From the NCBI GenBank assembly GCA_964235485.1, contig CAXSAZ010000003.1:124001-188000 (forward strand): a stretch of DNA of 64,000 bases, written 5' to 3'. Positions within the stretch are counted from its first letter, which is position 1; each line of letters begins with the position of its first letter. Below are positions 16,002-24,726 of this stretch, one piece after another. A model generated the notes under the pieces. The model did no database searches and was not told the origin of the DNA. It saw nothing but the letters and a program-made list of their open reading frames with translations. This DNA is from CAHJXG01 sp964235485 (GTDB lineage: Bacteria > Pseudomonadota > Alphaproteobacteria > Acetobacterales > Acetobacteraceae). Made by a program: the position numbers and the translations under genes.

Positions 16002-17345
16002 TCAGTCCGCCCCGCCGCCGAAGCGGAGCCGCCCCGCCTCCAAACGCAACCGCAGCCCGCGATGGCGCAGGAGGAACCACAGCCCAATGGCCGCTGCACC
16101 GAAGCCGGATGCGGCGCCGAGACCCAACGCCCAACGCGGGCCGAACCGGTCGGCGACCCAGCCGGCAATCGGGGCGCCGATGGGCGTGCCGCCCAGGGTG
16201 ATCGCGAGGCGGATCGCCATGACCCGCCCCCGCATGGCCGGCTCGGTTGACAACTGCACCAGGCTGTTGGTCGTGTTCATGAAGGTCAGCGCGGACACCC
16301 CCACGCCCACGAGGGCCAGGCCGAACAGCCAGTAGCTCGGCATGACCGCCGCCACGGCGCAGCCCACCCCGAACGCCGCCGCGCCGCCGCAGGCCAGCGT
16401 GAAGCGCGGCGCGTCCCGCCCGGCCGCGAGCAGCGCCCCGGCAATCGTCCCCACCGCCATGGTCGAGGTCAGCAGCCCATACTGCCCGGCGCCGGCGCCG
16501 AACACGCTGACGGACATGGTGGAAATGAAGATCGGGAAGTTCAGCCCGAACGTGCCGATCAGGCCCAGCATCGCGAACACGGCCAGCAGGTCGGGACGCC
16601 CCCAAACGTAGCGGAACCCTTGCAGAAAATCCCCGCGCGCCCGGGCGGCCCGGTCGATCCGGTGCAACTCGCCGACGCGCAGGAAGGCCAGCGAGGCAAG
16701 CACGGCGCCGAACGAGGCCGCGTTGAGCAGGAACGCCCACCCGGTTCCCACGGCGGCGATGACGACGCCCGCGATGGCCGGCCCGATCATCCGCGCGGCG
16801 TTGAACGAGGTGGAGTTCAGCGCCACCGCATTCGACAAGCCGGCGTCGCCCACCAGCTCCGCGACGAAGGTGTGGCGCGCGGGCGCGTCGAACGCCGAAG
16901 CGCAGCCGAGCAGGAACGCGAACACGCCGACATGCCAAAGCTGCACGGCCCCGGCAATGGTCAGGAGGCCCAGCGCCAGCGCGAGCGCCCCCATGGCCGC
17001 CTGGGTGCCGATCAGCAGCAGCCGCCGGTCAAGGTGGTCGGCCGCGAAGCCGGTCCAGGGGAGCAGCAGCAAATGCGGCCCGAACTGCAACGCCATCACC
17101 ACGCCCACCGCCGTGGCGTTCCGATGCGTCAGCACGGTCAGCACGAGCCAGTCCTGGGCGATGCGCTGCATCCAGGTGCCGATGTTGGACACCAGGGCGC
17201 CCCCGGCCCAGACCCGGTAGTTGTGGTTTCTGAGCGAGCGGAAGATGCGCTTCAAGGGGCCGTTCTCGCGCAGGGAAGGGTGGTCGGGAAGCGCGGCATT
17301 ACCCGTCCATAACACAGCCGGGCCGGCGGCGTTGCAGCGTTGCAT
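16002..17345 (-). CDS. MFS transporter (EntS/MFS_3-like)
   Basis: This 447-residue major facilitator protein has about 12 hydrophobic segments. The family motifs seen are NYRVWAGGALVSNIGTWMQRIAQDWLV in segment 1, the loop ADHLDRRLLLIG, FDAPARHTFVAELV, and RGRVMAIRLAI before segment 10. It resembles the MFS_3 group that includes enterobactin exporter EntS and many uncharacterised drug or metabolite exporters. The start at ATG 17345 gives a 47-residue hydrophilic leader before the first conserved residues. A downstream GTG at 17315 or another start is possible. It is convergent with the PhzF gene. Confidence 0.85.
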   Translation of the reverse strand: MQRCNAAGPAVLWTGNAALPDHPSLRENGPLKRIFRSLRNHNYRVWAGGALVSNIGTWMQRIAQDWLVLTVLTHRNATAVGVVMALQFGPHLLLLPWTGFAADHLDRRLLLIGTQAAMGALALALGLLTIAGAVQLWHVGVFAFLLGCASAFDAPARHTFVAELVGDAGLSNAVALNSTSFNAARMIGPAIAGVVIAAVGTGWAFLLNAASFGAVLASLAFLRVGELHRIDRAARARGDFLQGFRYVWGRPDLLAVFAMLGLIGTFGLNFPIFISTMSVSVFGAGAGQYGLLTSTMAVGTIAGALLAAGRDAPRFTLACGGAAAFGVGCAVAAVMPSYWLFGLALVGVGVSALTFMNTTNSLVQLSTEPAMRGRVMAIRLAITLGGTPIGAPIAGWVADRFGPRWALGLGAASGFGAAAIGLWFLLRHRGLRLRLEAGRLRFGGGAD

Positions 17346-17717
17346 TGGGGAACAAAGGCTTGCACCATGCCGTGCCAGGTTCAATCCATGCCAGAAGCGC
17401 CGGTGCGCTGGACCAGGCAGCATGTTCTTGAGCCGCTCGGCCATCCTGGCGCTCCCCATTGTGCCGGGCCATGGCTGCAACAGGGGTGTTGCTGCGCCCA
17501 TTTGGCTGTCGCTCAAACACAGCCGAAGAGAAATTTGTGACACGAACTGCGGGTTTGGTTCAATAAAAGAACGCCGACGCTTCGGAGTCGGCTGCTGCAT
17601 GTTTTGTATTGTGCGGCCAGGCTGTCCCGTGTTGAATTGACTCTGGTTCCAATAAAAACGCCGGGCCGAGATCACGGCCAAGCTGGAAGAATCCGGCGGC
17701 AAACGGGGGGCAACTCG
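17346..17717. other. 372-base divergent intergenic region
   Basis: No gene is seen between the MFS and alcohol dehydrogenase starts. The stretch from about 17520 to 17660 is less GC-rich than its surroundings and contains AATAAAA at 17651-17657. It probably holds the promoters of both flanking genes, but no convincing -35/-10 pair could be fixed. Confidence 0.5.
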
Positions 17718-19481
17718 ATGAAATCGCATCGCACGACGCTGCGCATCCTCGCCTTGGGCGGCACCGCGCTGGCCGGGCTGCTCGGCGCGCCGGCCCGGGC
17801 CGGGGAGGTCACGCAGGACCGGCTGCTCCGCGCCGACACGGAGCAGGGCAACTGGATCCAGCACCACCGCACCTACGACGCGCAGCGTTTCTCGCCGTTG
17901 AAGGAGATCAACGCCGGCAACGTCAAGAACCTCAAGGTCGCGTGGACCATGGCGCTGGGCGGCGTGGAGGGCGGCGGCATCTGGACGCATGGCGGGCTGG
18001 AAGGCACGCCCCTCGTCGAGGACGGCATGATGTACGTCACGGACGGCTGGGGGTCCGTTTACAAGATCGACACCCATGGCGGCCAAGGCAAGCTGCTGTG
18101 GAAGATGGACCCGAAGACCGACCACGACTGGGCCGGCGCCATCGCCTGCTGCGGGGTGGACAACCGGGGCGTGGCGCTGTGGGGCAACCAGGTCATCTCC
18201 CACACGCTGGACGGGCGCTTGATCGCCACGGACAAGGACACGGGCGAGGTCGCCTGGCAGCGCCAGGTGGCCGACCCCGACAAGGGCGAAGTCATCACCG
18301 CCGCGCCCTTGATCGTGAAGGGCTTGGCGATCACCGGGGTGGCCGGGGCGGAGTACGGCATCCGCGGCTGGCTCGCGGCGACCGACCTCAAGACGCAAAA
18401 GGAAGCGTGGCGCACCTACACGATCCCCGCCAAGGGCGAACCCGGCTCCGACACCTGGAAGAACGCGGAAACGGCCGCGAACGGCGGCGGCTCCACCTGG
18501 GTGACGGGCAGCTACGACCCGGACAGCAACACGCTGGTCTGGGGCGTGGGCAATCCCGGCCCGGACTGGGACAACGCGCACCGGCCCGGCGACAACCTGT
18601 ACACCGACAGCGCGCTGGCGCTCGATCCCGACACCGGCAAGATCAAGTGGCACTTCCAGCACACGCCGAACGACCCGTTCGACTATGACAGCGTGTCGGA
18701 GAACGTGCTGGTGGACGCGCCGGTGAACGGACGGCCGGTGAAGCTCGCGATCACCGCGGACCGCAACGGCTTCGGCTACGCGGTGAACCGGGCCAGCGGC
18801 GAGTTCGTTTGGGGCACGCAGTTCGTCAAAAAGGCGACCTGGACCCGCGGGCTGAACCCGGAAACCGGCAAGCCCCTCGAGTACGACCCGAACCTGCCGG
18901 TGCAGAAGTATAACGCCGCCGTCACGCCGTCGCGCGAGAACAAGGTGACGGACATCTGCCCCGGCAACATGGGCGGCAAGAACTGGCCGCCCACGGCCTA
19001 CAACCCCACCCTGATGCGCTGGTACATCCCGGTGATCGAAAGCTGCAACAGGATCACGGTGGAGGAAACCAAGCCCAACTCCTGGAAACCGCGCGAGTTC
19101 TACACCGGCGGCGGCCCGAGCCAGCACGAGCGCATCACCGGCAGCGTGACCGCCATCGACGTGACCAGCGGCAAGGTCGTCGGCAAGGCGGAAACGCCGT
19201 TCCCCATGCTGGGCGGGCTGCTGGCCACGCCGGACCTGGTGTTCGCCGGCGACCCGTCGGGACCGGTGATGGCGTTGGACGCCAAGTCGCTGGAAAAGCT
19301 GTGGTCGTTCAACACCGGGGCGGGCGTCAACGCGCCGCCGATGACGTTCATGGTGGACGGCAAGCAATACCTGGCCATCCTGGTCGGCATCGGCGGCGTG
19401 TGGGACAAGTGGAACATCGATTCCACGCCTGAACTGAAGACGATTGCGCCGAGTTCGATGCTCTACGTTTTCGCGCTCTGA
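17718..19481 (+). CDS. PQQ-dependent alcohol dehydrogenase, probably lanthanide type
   Basis: This 587-residue periplasmic quinoprotein has a Sec signal peptide (residues 1-28) and the eight-bladed propeller of type I alcohol dehydrogenases. It has no C-terminal haem domain. The vicinal Cys144-Cys145 pair (ACCG), the GNPGPDWD and RPGDN loops and several W-docking motifs are present. The catalytic Asp322 is followed by Tyr and Asp324 (FDYDS). In this family an Asp two residues after the catalytic base ligates a lanthanide, where calcium enzymes usually have a small residue. It oxidises alcohols and passes electrons to a cytochrome c, whose gene follows 63 bases on. The start at 17718 has GGGGGG upstream. 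Confidence 0.88.
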   Translation: MKSHRTTLRILALGGTALAGLLGAPARAGEVTQDRLLRADTEQGNWIQHHRTYDAQRFSPLKEINAGNVKNLKVAWTMALGGVEGGGIWTHGGLEGTPLVEDGMMYVTDGWGSVYKIDTHGGQGKLLWKMDPKTDHDWAGAIACCGVDNRGVALWGNQVISHTLDGRLIATDKDTGEVAWQRQVADPDKGEVITAAPLIVKGLAITGVAGAEYGIRGWLAATDLKTQKEAWRTYTIPAKGEPGSDTWKNAETAANGGGSTWVTGSYDPDSNTLVWGVGNPGPDWDNAHRPGDNLYTDSALALDPDTGKIKWHFQHTPNDPFDYDSVSENVLVDAPVNGRPVKLAITADRNGFGYAVNRASGEFVWGTQFVKKATWTRGLNPETGKPLEYDPNLPVQKYNAAVTPSRENKVTDICPGNMGGKNWPPTAYNPTLMRWYIPVIESCNRITVEETKPNSWKPREFYTGGGPSQHERITGSVTAIDVTSGKVVGKAETPFPMLGGLLATPDLVFAGDPSGPVMALDAKSLEKLWSFNTGAGVNAPPMTFMVDGKQYLAILVGIGGVWDKWNIDSTPELKTIAPSSMLYVFAL

Positions 19482-19544
19482 CTTCGCCGCGGGTCCCGTC
19501 CGTGGGCGGGACCCGCCGTCGCTGCTTCTGGAGATCTGGCTGCC

Positions 19545-20084
19545 ATGCGTGCGATATTTGCTATTGTCCTTCTGGGCGCCCTCGCCCTGGGCGCTTTGCC
19601 GCATCGCCATTCCTACGCCCAGGACGCCGCGCACGGGCCGGCGTCGGAGGGCAAGCGCGTGTTCCAGCGGGCCAACTGCGTCGGCTGCCACAAATGGCAC
19701 GGCGACGGCGGCGGCGGGTATGGCGGGGCGGCGCTGTCGCTCCGCGCGACGCAGCTCGACCGCGACCAGATCGCCGAAACGGTGACGTGCGGCCGTCCCG
19801 GCACGGGGATGCCCTACTTCCAGCGCGGCGCCTACGACAACGAGGCCCACCCCTGCTACGGCATGGGGCGGCAGGAGCTGGGCAAGGATGTCCCGGTGGA
19901 GGCCACGACGTTCCTGCGCCCGAACGAGGTCGGCGCCGTCGCGGACTACGTGGTGGCGGAGGTCAAGGGCCGCGGCGAGCCGACCTACGCCGAGTGCCTC
20001 GCCTTTTTCGGCGACGGCTCGCGCGTTTGCAACGTTTACAAGGCGCCGACGGCCGGGGGCGCGCAGCCCGGCCAGGGAGGCTGA
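19545..20084 (+). CDS. periplasmic c-type cytochrome partner of the alcohol dehydrogenase
   Basis: This 179-residue protein has a signal peptide ending near residue 25 (SYAQ) and a single haem-binding CVGCH at residues 45-49. A later GTGMPYF may supply the axial methionine. Three further cysteines occur after residue 80. Its position directly after the quinoprotein gene makes it the likely electron acceptor, comparable to XoxG or cytochrome c550 in role but not evidently the same family. A GTG-started gene begins 2 bases after its stop, so the three genes form an operon. Confidence 0.85.
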   Translation: MRAIFAIVLLGALALGALPHRHSYAQDAAHGPASEGKRVFQRANCVGCHKWHGDGGGGYGGAALSLRATQLDRDQIAETVTCGRPGTGMPYFQRGAYDNEAHPCYGMGRQELGKDVPVEATTFLRPNEVGAVADYVVAEVKGRGEPTYAECLAFFGDGSRVCNVYKAPTAGGAQPGQGG

Positions 20085-20086
20085 CG

Positions 20087-20758
20087 GTGCGCCGGACCCT
20101 GGCCGCCCTGTTGCTCGCGCTCGCGGCCGTGCGCCCGGCGGTTGCCCAACCGTCGCCGGGGCCGCCCGAGAACGATCTCCGCGAGTTCCGCATCGGCATG
20201 GCGGCGGACGAGATGCCGCGTACGGGCTACCGGGGCTTCGCCTGCGCCGACGGGGCCAAGCTGGATGGCTGGCAAGGCTACCGCCAGTGCCCGGCGGAAG
20301 CGTCCGGCTGGCGCGCGGTCCGCTTCCAATACGACGAGGCCGCAAACCCGCTCGCCAAGGTCAACGGCTTGTATGAGGGCACCAAGGTCGGCGGCCACCC
20401 CGTGCTGCTCACGGCGCTGATGGGCGACGACGCCCGGCTCAAGGGCCTGGTGATCGAGACCGACCCGGCGGCCCGGCTTTACCTGCGCAAAAAGGCGTTC
20501 CTGTTCGGCGAGCAGGTGAAGGCCCGCTTCGGCGGCGCGGGCTGGACCTGCGCCAGCCGGGAGCCGGCGGCGGACCAGGAGCCGGTGGGCGGCATGTTCG
20601 TCAACGAGCATTGCGAGAAGGTGACGGCCGCCCGGACGCTGATCCTCGACCGCGTGCTGTTCCGCCGGGCCGGACAGGACTTGAAGGGCTTCGTGAGCCG
20701 GTCGCGGCTGGACATCCTGGGCCGCGGCGACGGCGAGGCGGCCCGCGCCTCGAACTGA
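20087..20758 (+). CDS. secreted protein of unknown function in the alcohol dehydrogenase operon
   Basis: This 223-residue protein begins at a GTG two bases after the cytochrome stop. It has a signal peptide (RRTLAALLLALAAV, cleavage near AVAQ). The mature part has four cysteines (in FACADG, YRQCPAE, WTCASR and EHCEKV), which could form two disulfides in the periplasm, and a repeated pattern of beta-strand-like segments. I do not recognise the family. It is not the periplasmic-binding-protein fold of XoxJ/MxaJ. Operon position suggests a role in quinoprotein maturation or substrate handling, which is inference only. Confidence 0.7.
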   Translation: MRRTLAALLLALAAVRPAVAQPSPGPPENDLREFRIGMAADEMPRTGYRGFACADGAKLDGWQGYRQCPAEASGWRAVRFQYDEAANPLAKVNGLYEGTKVGGHPVLLTALMGDDARLKGLVIETDPAARLYLRKKAFLFGEQVKARFGGAGWTCASREPAADQEPVGGMFVNEHCEKVTAARTLILDRVLFRRAGQDLKGFVSRSRLDILGRGDGEAARASN

Positions 20759-20869
20759 CGCGGCTGTGCCCGGGGCTGAATGCCTGGCGCGACGGGTTCA
20801 ACGTTCCTATAAGCACCGGGCAAGGCCGGCGGAAGCGGCGGGCGCGGCCTGCATGGGACGGAGTGACCG

Positions 20870-21445
20870 ATGAAGCGGAGACTGGCGTTGCTGGCGCTGT
20901 GCGGCCTCGTCCTGGCGGGACCGGGGCGCGCGGCCAGCGTTTCGGGCCTGAGCCTGCCCGACACCTTTCCGCTGGCCGGGCAAACCCTGGTGCTGAACGG
21001 GCTTGGCATCCGGGCGCTGACCATCTTCAAGGTGAAGGTTTATCTCGCCGGGCTGTATGTGGCGCAAAGGAACCGGGACGCCCGCGCGATCCTGGCGTCG
21101 CCGGGTCCCAAGGTGATCGTGATGCAGTTCCTGCACAAGGCGTCAAAGGAGGACGTGGAGAAGCAGTATCGCGAGGGCGAGGCCAAAAACTGCGGCCACG
21201 GCGAGTGCGCCCCGTCCGACAAGGACGACTTCGAGCGCCTGATCGCGCTGACGCCGGCGGCCGTGGTGGGCGACACGCTGACCTACATATGCACGCAGCG
21301 CGGCCTGCGGGTGCTGTTCAACAACAAGCAGGTCGGCGACATCGCGAACCCGGACCTGGCGACGCGCATCCTGGCCGGCTTCATCGGCAGCAACCCGCCG
21401 TCGGAGGACTTGAAGGCGCAACTGCTGGGCGCTGCGGCGGAGTGA
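20870..21445 (+). CDS. chalcone-isomerase-like secreted protein
   Basis: This 191-residue protein has a signal peptide (residues 1-22). It follows the pattern of the bacterial chalcone-isomerase-like family: LNGLGIRALTIFKVKVYLAGLYV near residue 45, IVMQFLHKASKEDV near residue 84, and a C-terminal FNNKQVGDI. These periplasmic proteins have unknown biochemical roles and do not act on plant flavonoids. It lies 111 bases after the previous gene on the same strand and may belong to the alcohol dehydrogenase cluster or have its own promoter. It is followed by a dispersed repeat. Confidence 0.8.
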   Translation: MKRRLALLALCGLVLAGPGRAASVSGLSLPDTFPLAGQTLVLNGLGIRALTIFKVKVYLAGLYVAQRNRDARAILASPGPKVIVMQFLHKASKEDVEKQYREGEAKNCGHGECAPSDKDDFERLIALTPAAVVGDTLTYICTQRGLRVLFNNKQVGDIANPDLATRILAGFIGSNPPSEDLKAQLLGAAAE

Positions 21446-21506
21446 TACGGCCGGCTTGGTTGAGTGACCGCCAACCGCTGATGTGCTTCACCCATCCTAC
21501 GGCATG
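21444..21506 (+). repeat. dispersed repeat copy R1 (left half)
   Basis: The segment starts GATACGGCCGGCTTGGTTGA and ends TTCACCCATCCTACG. It matches the left half of the full palindromic element at 44662-44787 with a few substitutions, and overlaps the last bases of the upstream gene. It lacks the inverted right half. Confidence 0.75.
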
Positions 21507-21514
21507 GACTGCTC

Positions 21515-21573
21515 GATGAGGCACCCCGCGCACTTGCGCGATGAAACACCCCGCGCATTTGCGCGATGAAACA
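21515..21573. repeat. 25-base tandem repeat, 2.4 copies
   Basis: Units at 21515-21539 and 21540-21564 differ at three positions; each contains CACCCCGCGCA followed by TTGCGC. A third partial unit (GATGAAACA) runs to 21573. It directly follows repeat R1 and precedes the DHH gene by 27 bases. Confidence 0.8.
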
Positions 21574-21600
21574 ATTGAACGGGCGGCGCATTAGGGTGGC

Positions 21601-22677
21601 ATGAACGCCATCACCCCCCTTCCTCCCGCGCAGCACGTCGCCGGGGTTTTCCGGGCTGCCGTCGAGGCTTTTGACCGCGCGCATCCGGTACTCGTGCTGA
21701 GCCACAACGACGCGGACGGCCTGTCGGCCGCCGCCTTGTTCGCCCGGGCCTTCGCCGCGGACGGCTGGACGGTCCGCACCCGCGTCGTCGGGCGCGGCGA
21801 AAGCCCGTGGTCCCCCGAGATGCGCGCCGAGCTGGCCGACGTTGCGGCCGGCGGCGTGGTGGTGACGGACCTCGGCGTGCAACCCGGCCTGCCGAAGCCC
21901 GGCGTGCCCACGGTCGTCGTCGATCACCACATTCCCGGCACTTCGCCCGCCGGCGCCACGGTGATCACCGGTTACGGCATGGACCCGATCCCGACCTCAA
22001 GCCTGCTCGCCTATTGGTGCGCGGGCGCGCTGGCGGACCCGGCGCCCTGGCTGTGGATCGCGGCGGTCGGCCTGATCGGCGACATGGCGGAGGACGCGGG
22101 CTTCCCCGAGATGGCGGACGCGCGCCGCTACGGCATCACGGCGTTGCGGGACGCGGCGTCCCTGGTCAACGCGCCCCGGCGCACCGCGTCCGGCGACGCC
22201 TCCCCGGCCCTCGCGCTGCTGATGACGGCGGACGGCCCGCGGGAGATCAGGGAGGACGGGCGGCCCGAAGCGGCGGCGCTCCGTGCGGCCAAGGCAGAGG
22301 TCAAGGCGGAGCTGGACGCCGCGCGGCGCATCGGCCCGAAGGTGCGGGGCGAGGTGGCGCTGATCCGCTTCAGCTCGCCCGCCCAGATCCACCCGTTGAT
22401 CGCCCAGCAATGGCGCGGCCGGCTGCGTGGGGAGATCGTGCTGGCGGCGAACGCCGGCTACCGCCCGGGCTGGGTGCATTTCGCCGTGCGCAGCGCCCGC
22501 GACCGGGATTTGGTCGCCTTCCTCGCCGAGCACCGCCCGCCGGGCGCGGACGAGGCGTACGGGTCGGGGCACCGCCAGGCGACTGGCGGCGCGCTGCGCC
22601 CGGCCGATTGGAACGTGTTCATCCGCGGCCTGGGGTTCGGGCCAGAAGACGAGATGCCGGAGGAGGTGCCCGCATGA
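21601..22677 (+). CDS. DHH-family phosphoesterase (RecJ-like)
   Basis: This 358-residue cytoplasmic protein has the metal-binding motifs of DHH phosphoesterases: SHNDADGL near residues 34-41, TDLGVQP near residue 85, and VVDHH near residues 104-108. A DHHA1-like C-terminal part ends with the substrate-loop motif YGSGHRQATGG near residue 320. Family members are single-strand exonucleases or cyclic-dinucleotide/nanoRNA hydrolases. The length is too short for full RecJ. The coupled downstream UV endonuclease (4-base overlap) suggests a DNA-repair role, perhaps trimming ends after incision. That pairing argument is inference. Confidence 0.85.
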   Translation: MNAITPLPPAQHVAGVFRAAVEAFDRAHPVLVLSHNDADGLSAAALFARAFAADGWTVRTRVVGRGESPWSPEMRAELADVAAGGVVVTDLGVQPGLPKPGVPTVVVDHHIPGTSPAGATVITGYGMDPIPTSSLLAYWCAGALADPAPWLWIAAVGLIGDMAEDAGFPEMADARRYGITALRDAASLVNAPRRTASGDASPALALLMTADGPREIREDGRPEAAALRAAKAEVKAELDAARRIGPKVRGEVALIRFSSPAQIHPLIAQQWRGRLRGEIVLAANAGYRPGWVHFAVRSARDRDLVAFLAEHRPPGADEAYGSGHRQATGGALRPADWNVFIRGLGFGPEDEMPEEVPA

Positions 22678-23738
22678 CCGCCAAGCTGCGCCTCGGCTTT
22701 CCCGTGAAGGTGATGGGCGCGCCGGGGCTGAAAAGCAACGACACAAGGCGCTGGCAGAAAGGCCCGCACCTGAAAACGTCGCTCGAAGGCCTCGACGCGA
22801 TCTTCACTTATCTGCAGAAGCGGCGGATCGACATGTATCGCATGTCGTCTGACCTCGCGCCCTACGCGACCCACCCGGACATGCCGCAGTTCCACACGAT
22901 GGTGGCCGAAAGCGACGCCGAACTGCGTGCGACGGGCGCGCGGGCCAAGGAGCTTGGCATCCGCTTGTCGTTCCACCCGTCGCAATACGTGCTGCTGAAC
23001 AGCCCCGACCCGGCGCTGACGAAGAAAAGCATCTGGGACCTGGCGAGCCAGGCGGAGATGCTGGACCGCATGGAACTGGGTCCGGAGGCGGTCATGGTGA
23101 CGCATGTGGGAGGCGCCTACGGCGACACGGAAGCGAGCCGGGCGCGCTGGGCGCAGACCTGGCCCACCTTGCCTGAGCATGTCCGGCGGCGGCTGGTGCT
23201 GGAACATGACGACATCCGCTTCTCCGCGGCGGACGTGCTGTGGGTCCATGAGCAGACCGGCGTGCGGCTGATCTTCGACTACCAGCACCATTGGTGCCTG
23301 AACCCGACCGGGCTGGACGCGGTGGAGGCGATGCGCGCCATGCTGCGCACCTGGCCGGACGGCGTGCGGCCGAAAATCCACTTCTCCTCGCCGCGGACGG
23401 AGCTGCGGGAGGTGGTGCGGATGGACCGCAAGACCCGCAAGAAGAAAAAGGCGCTGCTGCCCCCGGTGTGGACCGGGCACGCCGACTTCACCAACCCATT
23501 CGAGTTCGCGCGCTTCATGCGCGACGCCGCCGGGCTGGAGTTTGATGTGATGCTGGAGGGCAAGGCGAAGGACGTGTCCTTGGCCAAGCTGCGCCCGGAC
23601 CTGCTGCGCTATGCGCCCGACGTGGCGGCGCGGTTCGGGGTGTTTCCGGCGGAGGCGAAAGTTTTGGAGGAGGAAGAGGCCAGCTTGGAGGCCGATCACG
23701 ACCCGACGGCGGACTCGGACGTGGACGAGGCGGCTTGA
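22674..23738 (+). CDS. uvsE: UV damage endonuclease UvsE
   Basis: This 354-residue TIM-barrel endonuclease cuts 5' of UV photoproducts. Recognisable conserved elements are LGFPVKVMG at the N-terminus, YRMSSDLAPYATHP, LSFHPSQYV near residue 102, THVGGAYGDTEASRARW near residue 142, LEHDD near residue 178, and DYQHH near residue 202, which supply metal and lesion-contacting residues. An acidic tail after residue 320 is poorly conserved. The ATG overlaps the stop of the DHH gene, so the two are translated together. Confidence 0.92.
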   Translation: MTAKLRLGFPVKVMGAPGLKSNDTRRWQKGPHLKTSLEGLDAIFTYLQKRRIDMYRMSSDLAPYATHPDMPQFHTMVAESDAELRATGARAKELGIRLSFHPSQYVLLNSPDPALTKKSIWDLASQAEMLDRMELGPEAVMVTHVGGAYGDTEASRARWAQTWPTLPEHVRRRLVLEHDDIRFSAADVLWVHEQTGVRLIFDYQHHWCLNPTGLDAVEAMRAMLRTWPDGVRPKIHFSSPRTELREVVRMDRKTRKKKKALLPPVWTGHADFTNPFEFARFMRDAAGLEFDVMLEGKAKDVSLAKLRPDLLRYAPDVAARFGVFPAEAKVLEEEEASLEADHDPTADSDVDEAA

Positions 23739-24231
23739 CCTTCCGGGCGCAGCAACAGCAGGCTCGCCGGGCCGGCAACCTGCTGACGTTCCGAACGACG
23801 GATCGCGGCCCGCCGTTCAGTCGGACCTATCAACCTCCTGCGTTTCCGTCGTCGCGCGGATTTCCGTAGCGAGCTGACCCGCCCGGATGAACACAGCCAG
23901 GAGTTCATTCCGTATATACTGCAGCTGTCTGTATTGCAAAAGGTGGCGAGATATGAAACCAACAGCGGTGTCCATAGCTGCCGAACTCGCTGGCAGAAAC
24001 CGTTGCAAGAACATGGTCCCATATTTCGGCAACAGCGCCGCAATGCAAGCATTGAAGGTCAAGGTCAGGGTCAGGGTTTAGGCCCAGCAACACGATTGCT
24101 TTCTTAATGTGTGCCTCATTGAATACATCGCAGGGCGCAATAGCCGAAGCAAAAGTACAATTGATGGCGGTTTACAACCGCAGACAATCAAGTAAGTCCA
24201 CAATTATTATTAAACACTCCTAAGCGTGTTG
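23739..24231. other. 493-base gene-poor, AT-richer intergenic region
   Basis: Base composition falls sharply from about 23880 onward and becomes strongly AT-rich near 24100-24230. Short open frames on both strands (for example 23817-24062 minus) lack ribosome-binding sites and recognisable motifs. No tRNA, attachment site or terminal repeat was found. It appears to be the left part of an acquired segment that includes the adjacent lipoprotein gene. Confidence 0.5.
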
Positions 24232-24726
24232 CTAGTAGATAAGGTTCTCAGATACCACTGTTTCTGTTTCTAAGCTGTCGCTACGCGATACTCTCTCTTG
24301 CACGATCAAACTTACAGCTTTGTTGTCTATAGCTATGAGCGCCACGGTGCTCTCACGACGTCTAAAATCTTTACCACGAGTATAAAACGGGCCGATGCCG
24401 TATATACGTTCTCTGTTTACCAACTTACAGCGTTTTACATCAAGGTTCGTTGCACAATTAAACCCTAATTCTCTTAGCTTTTCCTCTGAGTCTAACGTCT
24501 TATCTGTTTTTGTAACAAGTCTGATAAGGCAGTTAGCAAGAGCGTCAGATGGTAACGCTTGCACTCCAGTTCTCAAGCAAAGCGTCACATCCCAGTTCTG
24601 CGAGCCTGCCTCTAACTCATCTAAAGTGGTGCAGCCGCCCACAATCATCAGAAGCATGATGCTTAACGCCCAGACCGCACCACGGAAGAACCTTATCTGA
24701 GCAATTTTGCGCGATTTCATTTTCAT
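24232..24726 (-). CDS. low-GC lipoprotein of unknown function
   Basis: This 164-residue protein has a lipoprotein signal: a basic start (MKMKSRK), a hydrophobic stretch, and a lipobox-like VGGC with the cysteine near residue 33. The mature part contains CLRTG, NCLIRLV, NCATN and KRCK cysteines and ends in a strand-rich segment. I do not recognise the family. Codon use is strikingly AT-rich (many A/T third positions) compared with all neighbours, which points to recent horizontal transfer. Paired ATGs at 24726 and 24720 are possible starts. It stands alone on its strand. Confidence 0.7.
   Translation of the reverse strand: MKMKSRKIAQIRFFRGAVWALSIMLLMIVGGCTTLDELEAGSQNWDVTLCLRTGVQALPSDALANCLIRLVTKTDKTLDSEEKLRELGFNCATNLDVKRCKLVNRERIYGIGPFYTRGKDFRRRESTVALIAIDNKAVSLIVQERVSRSDSLETETVVSENLIY

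Noticed and set aside
16002..20345. A 1447-codon open frame on the minus strand across the quinoprotein operon
   Set aside because: Only its end (16002-17345) is the MFS transporter. The rest is antisense to strongly supported genes and is Arg/His/Gly-rich shadow translation caused by high GC.
23817..24062. An 81-codon minus-strand open frame in the AT-rich island
   Set aside because: No ribosome-binding site, no motif, and alternative frames of similar length overlap it on both strands.
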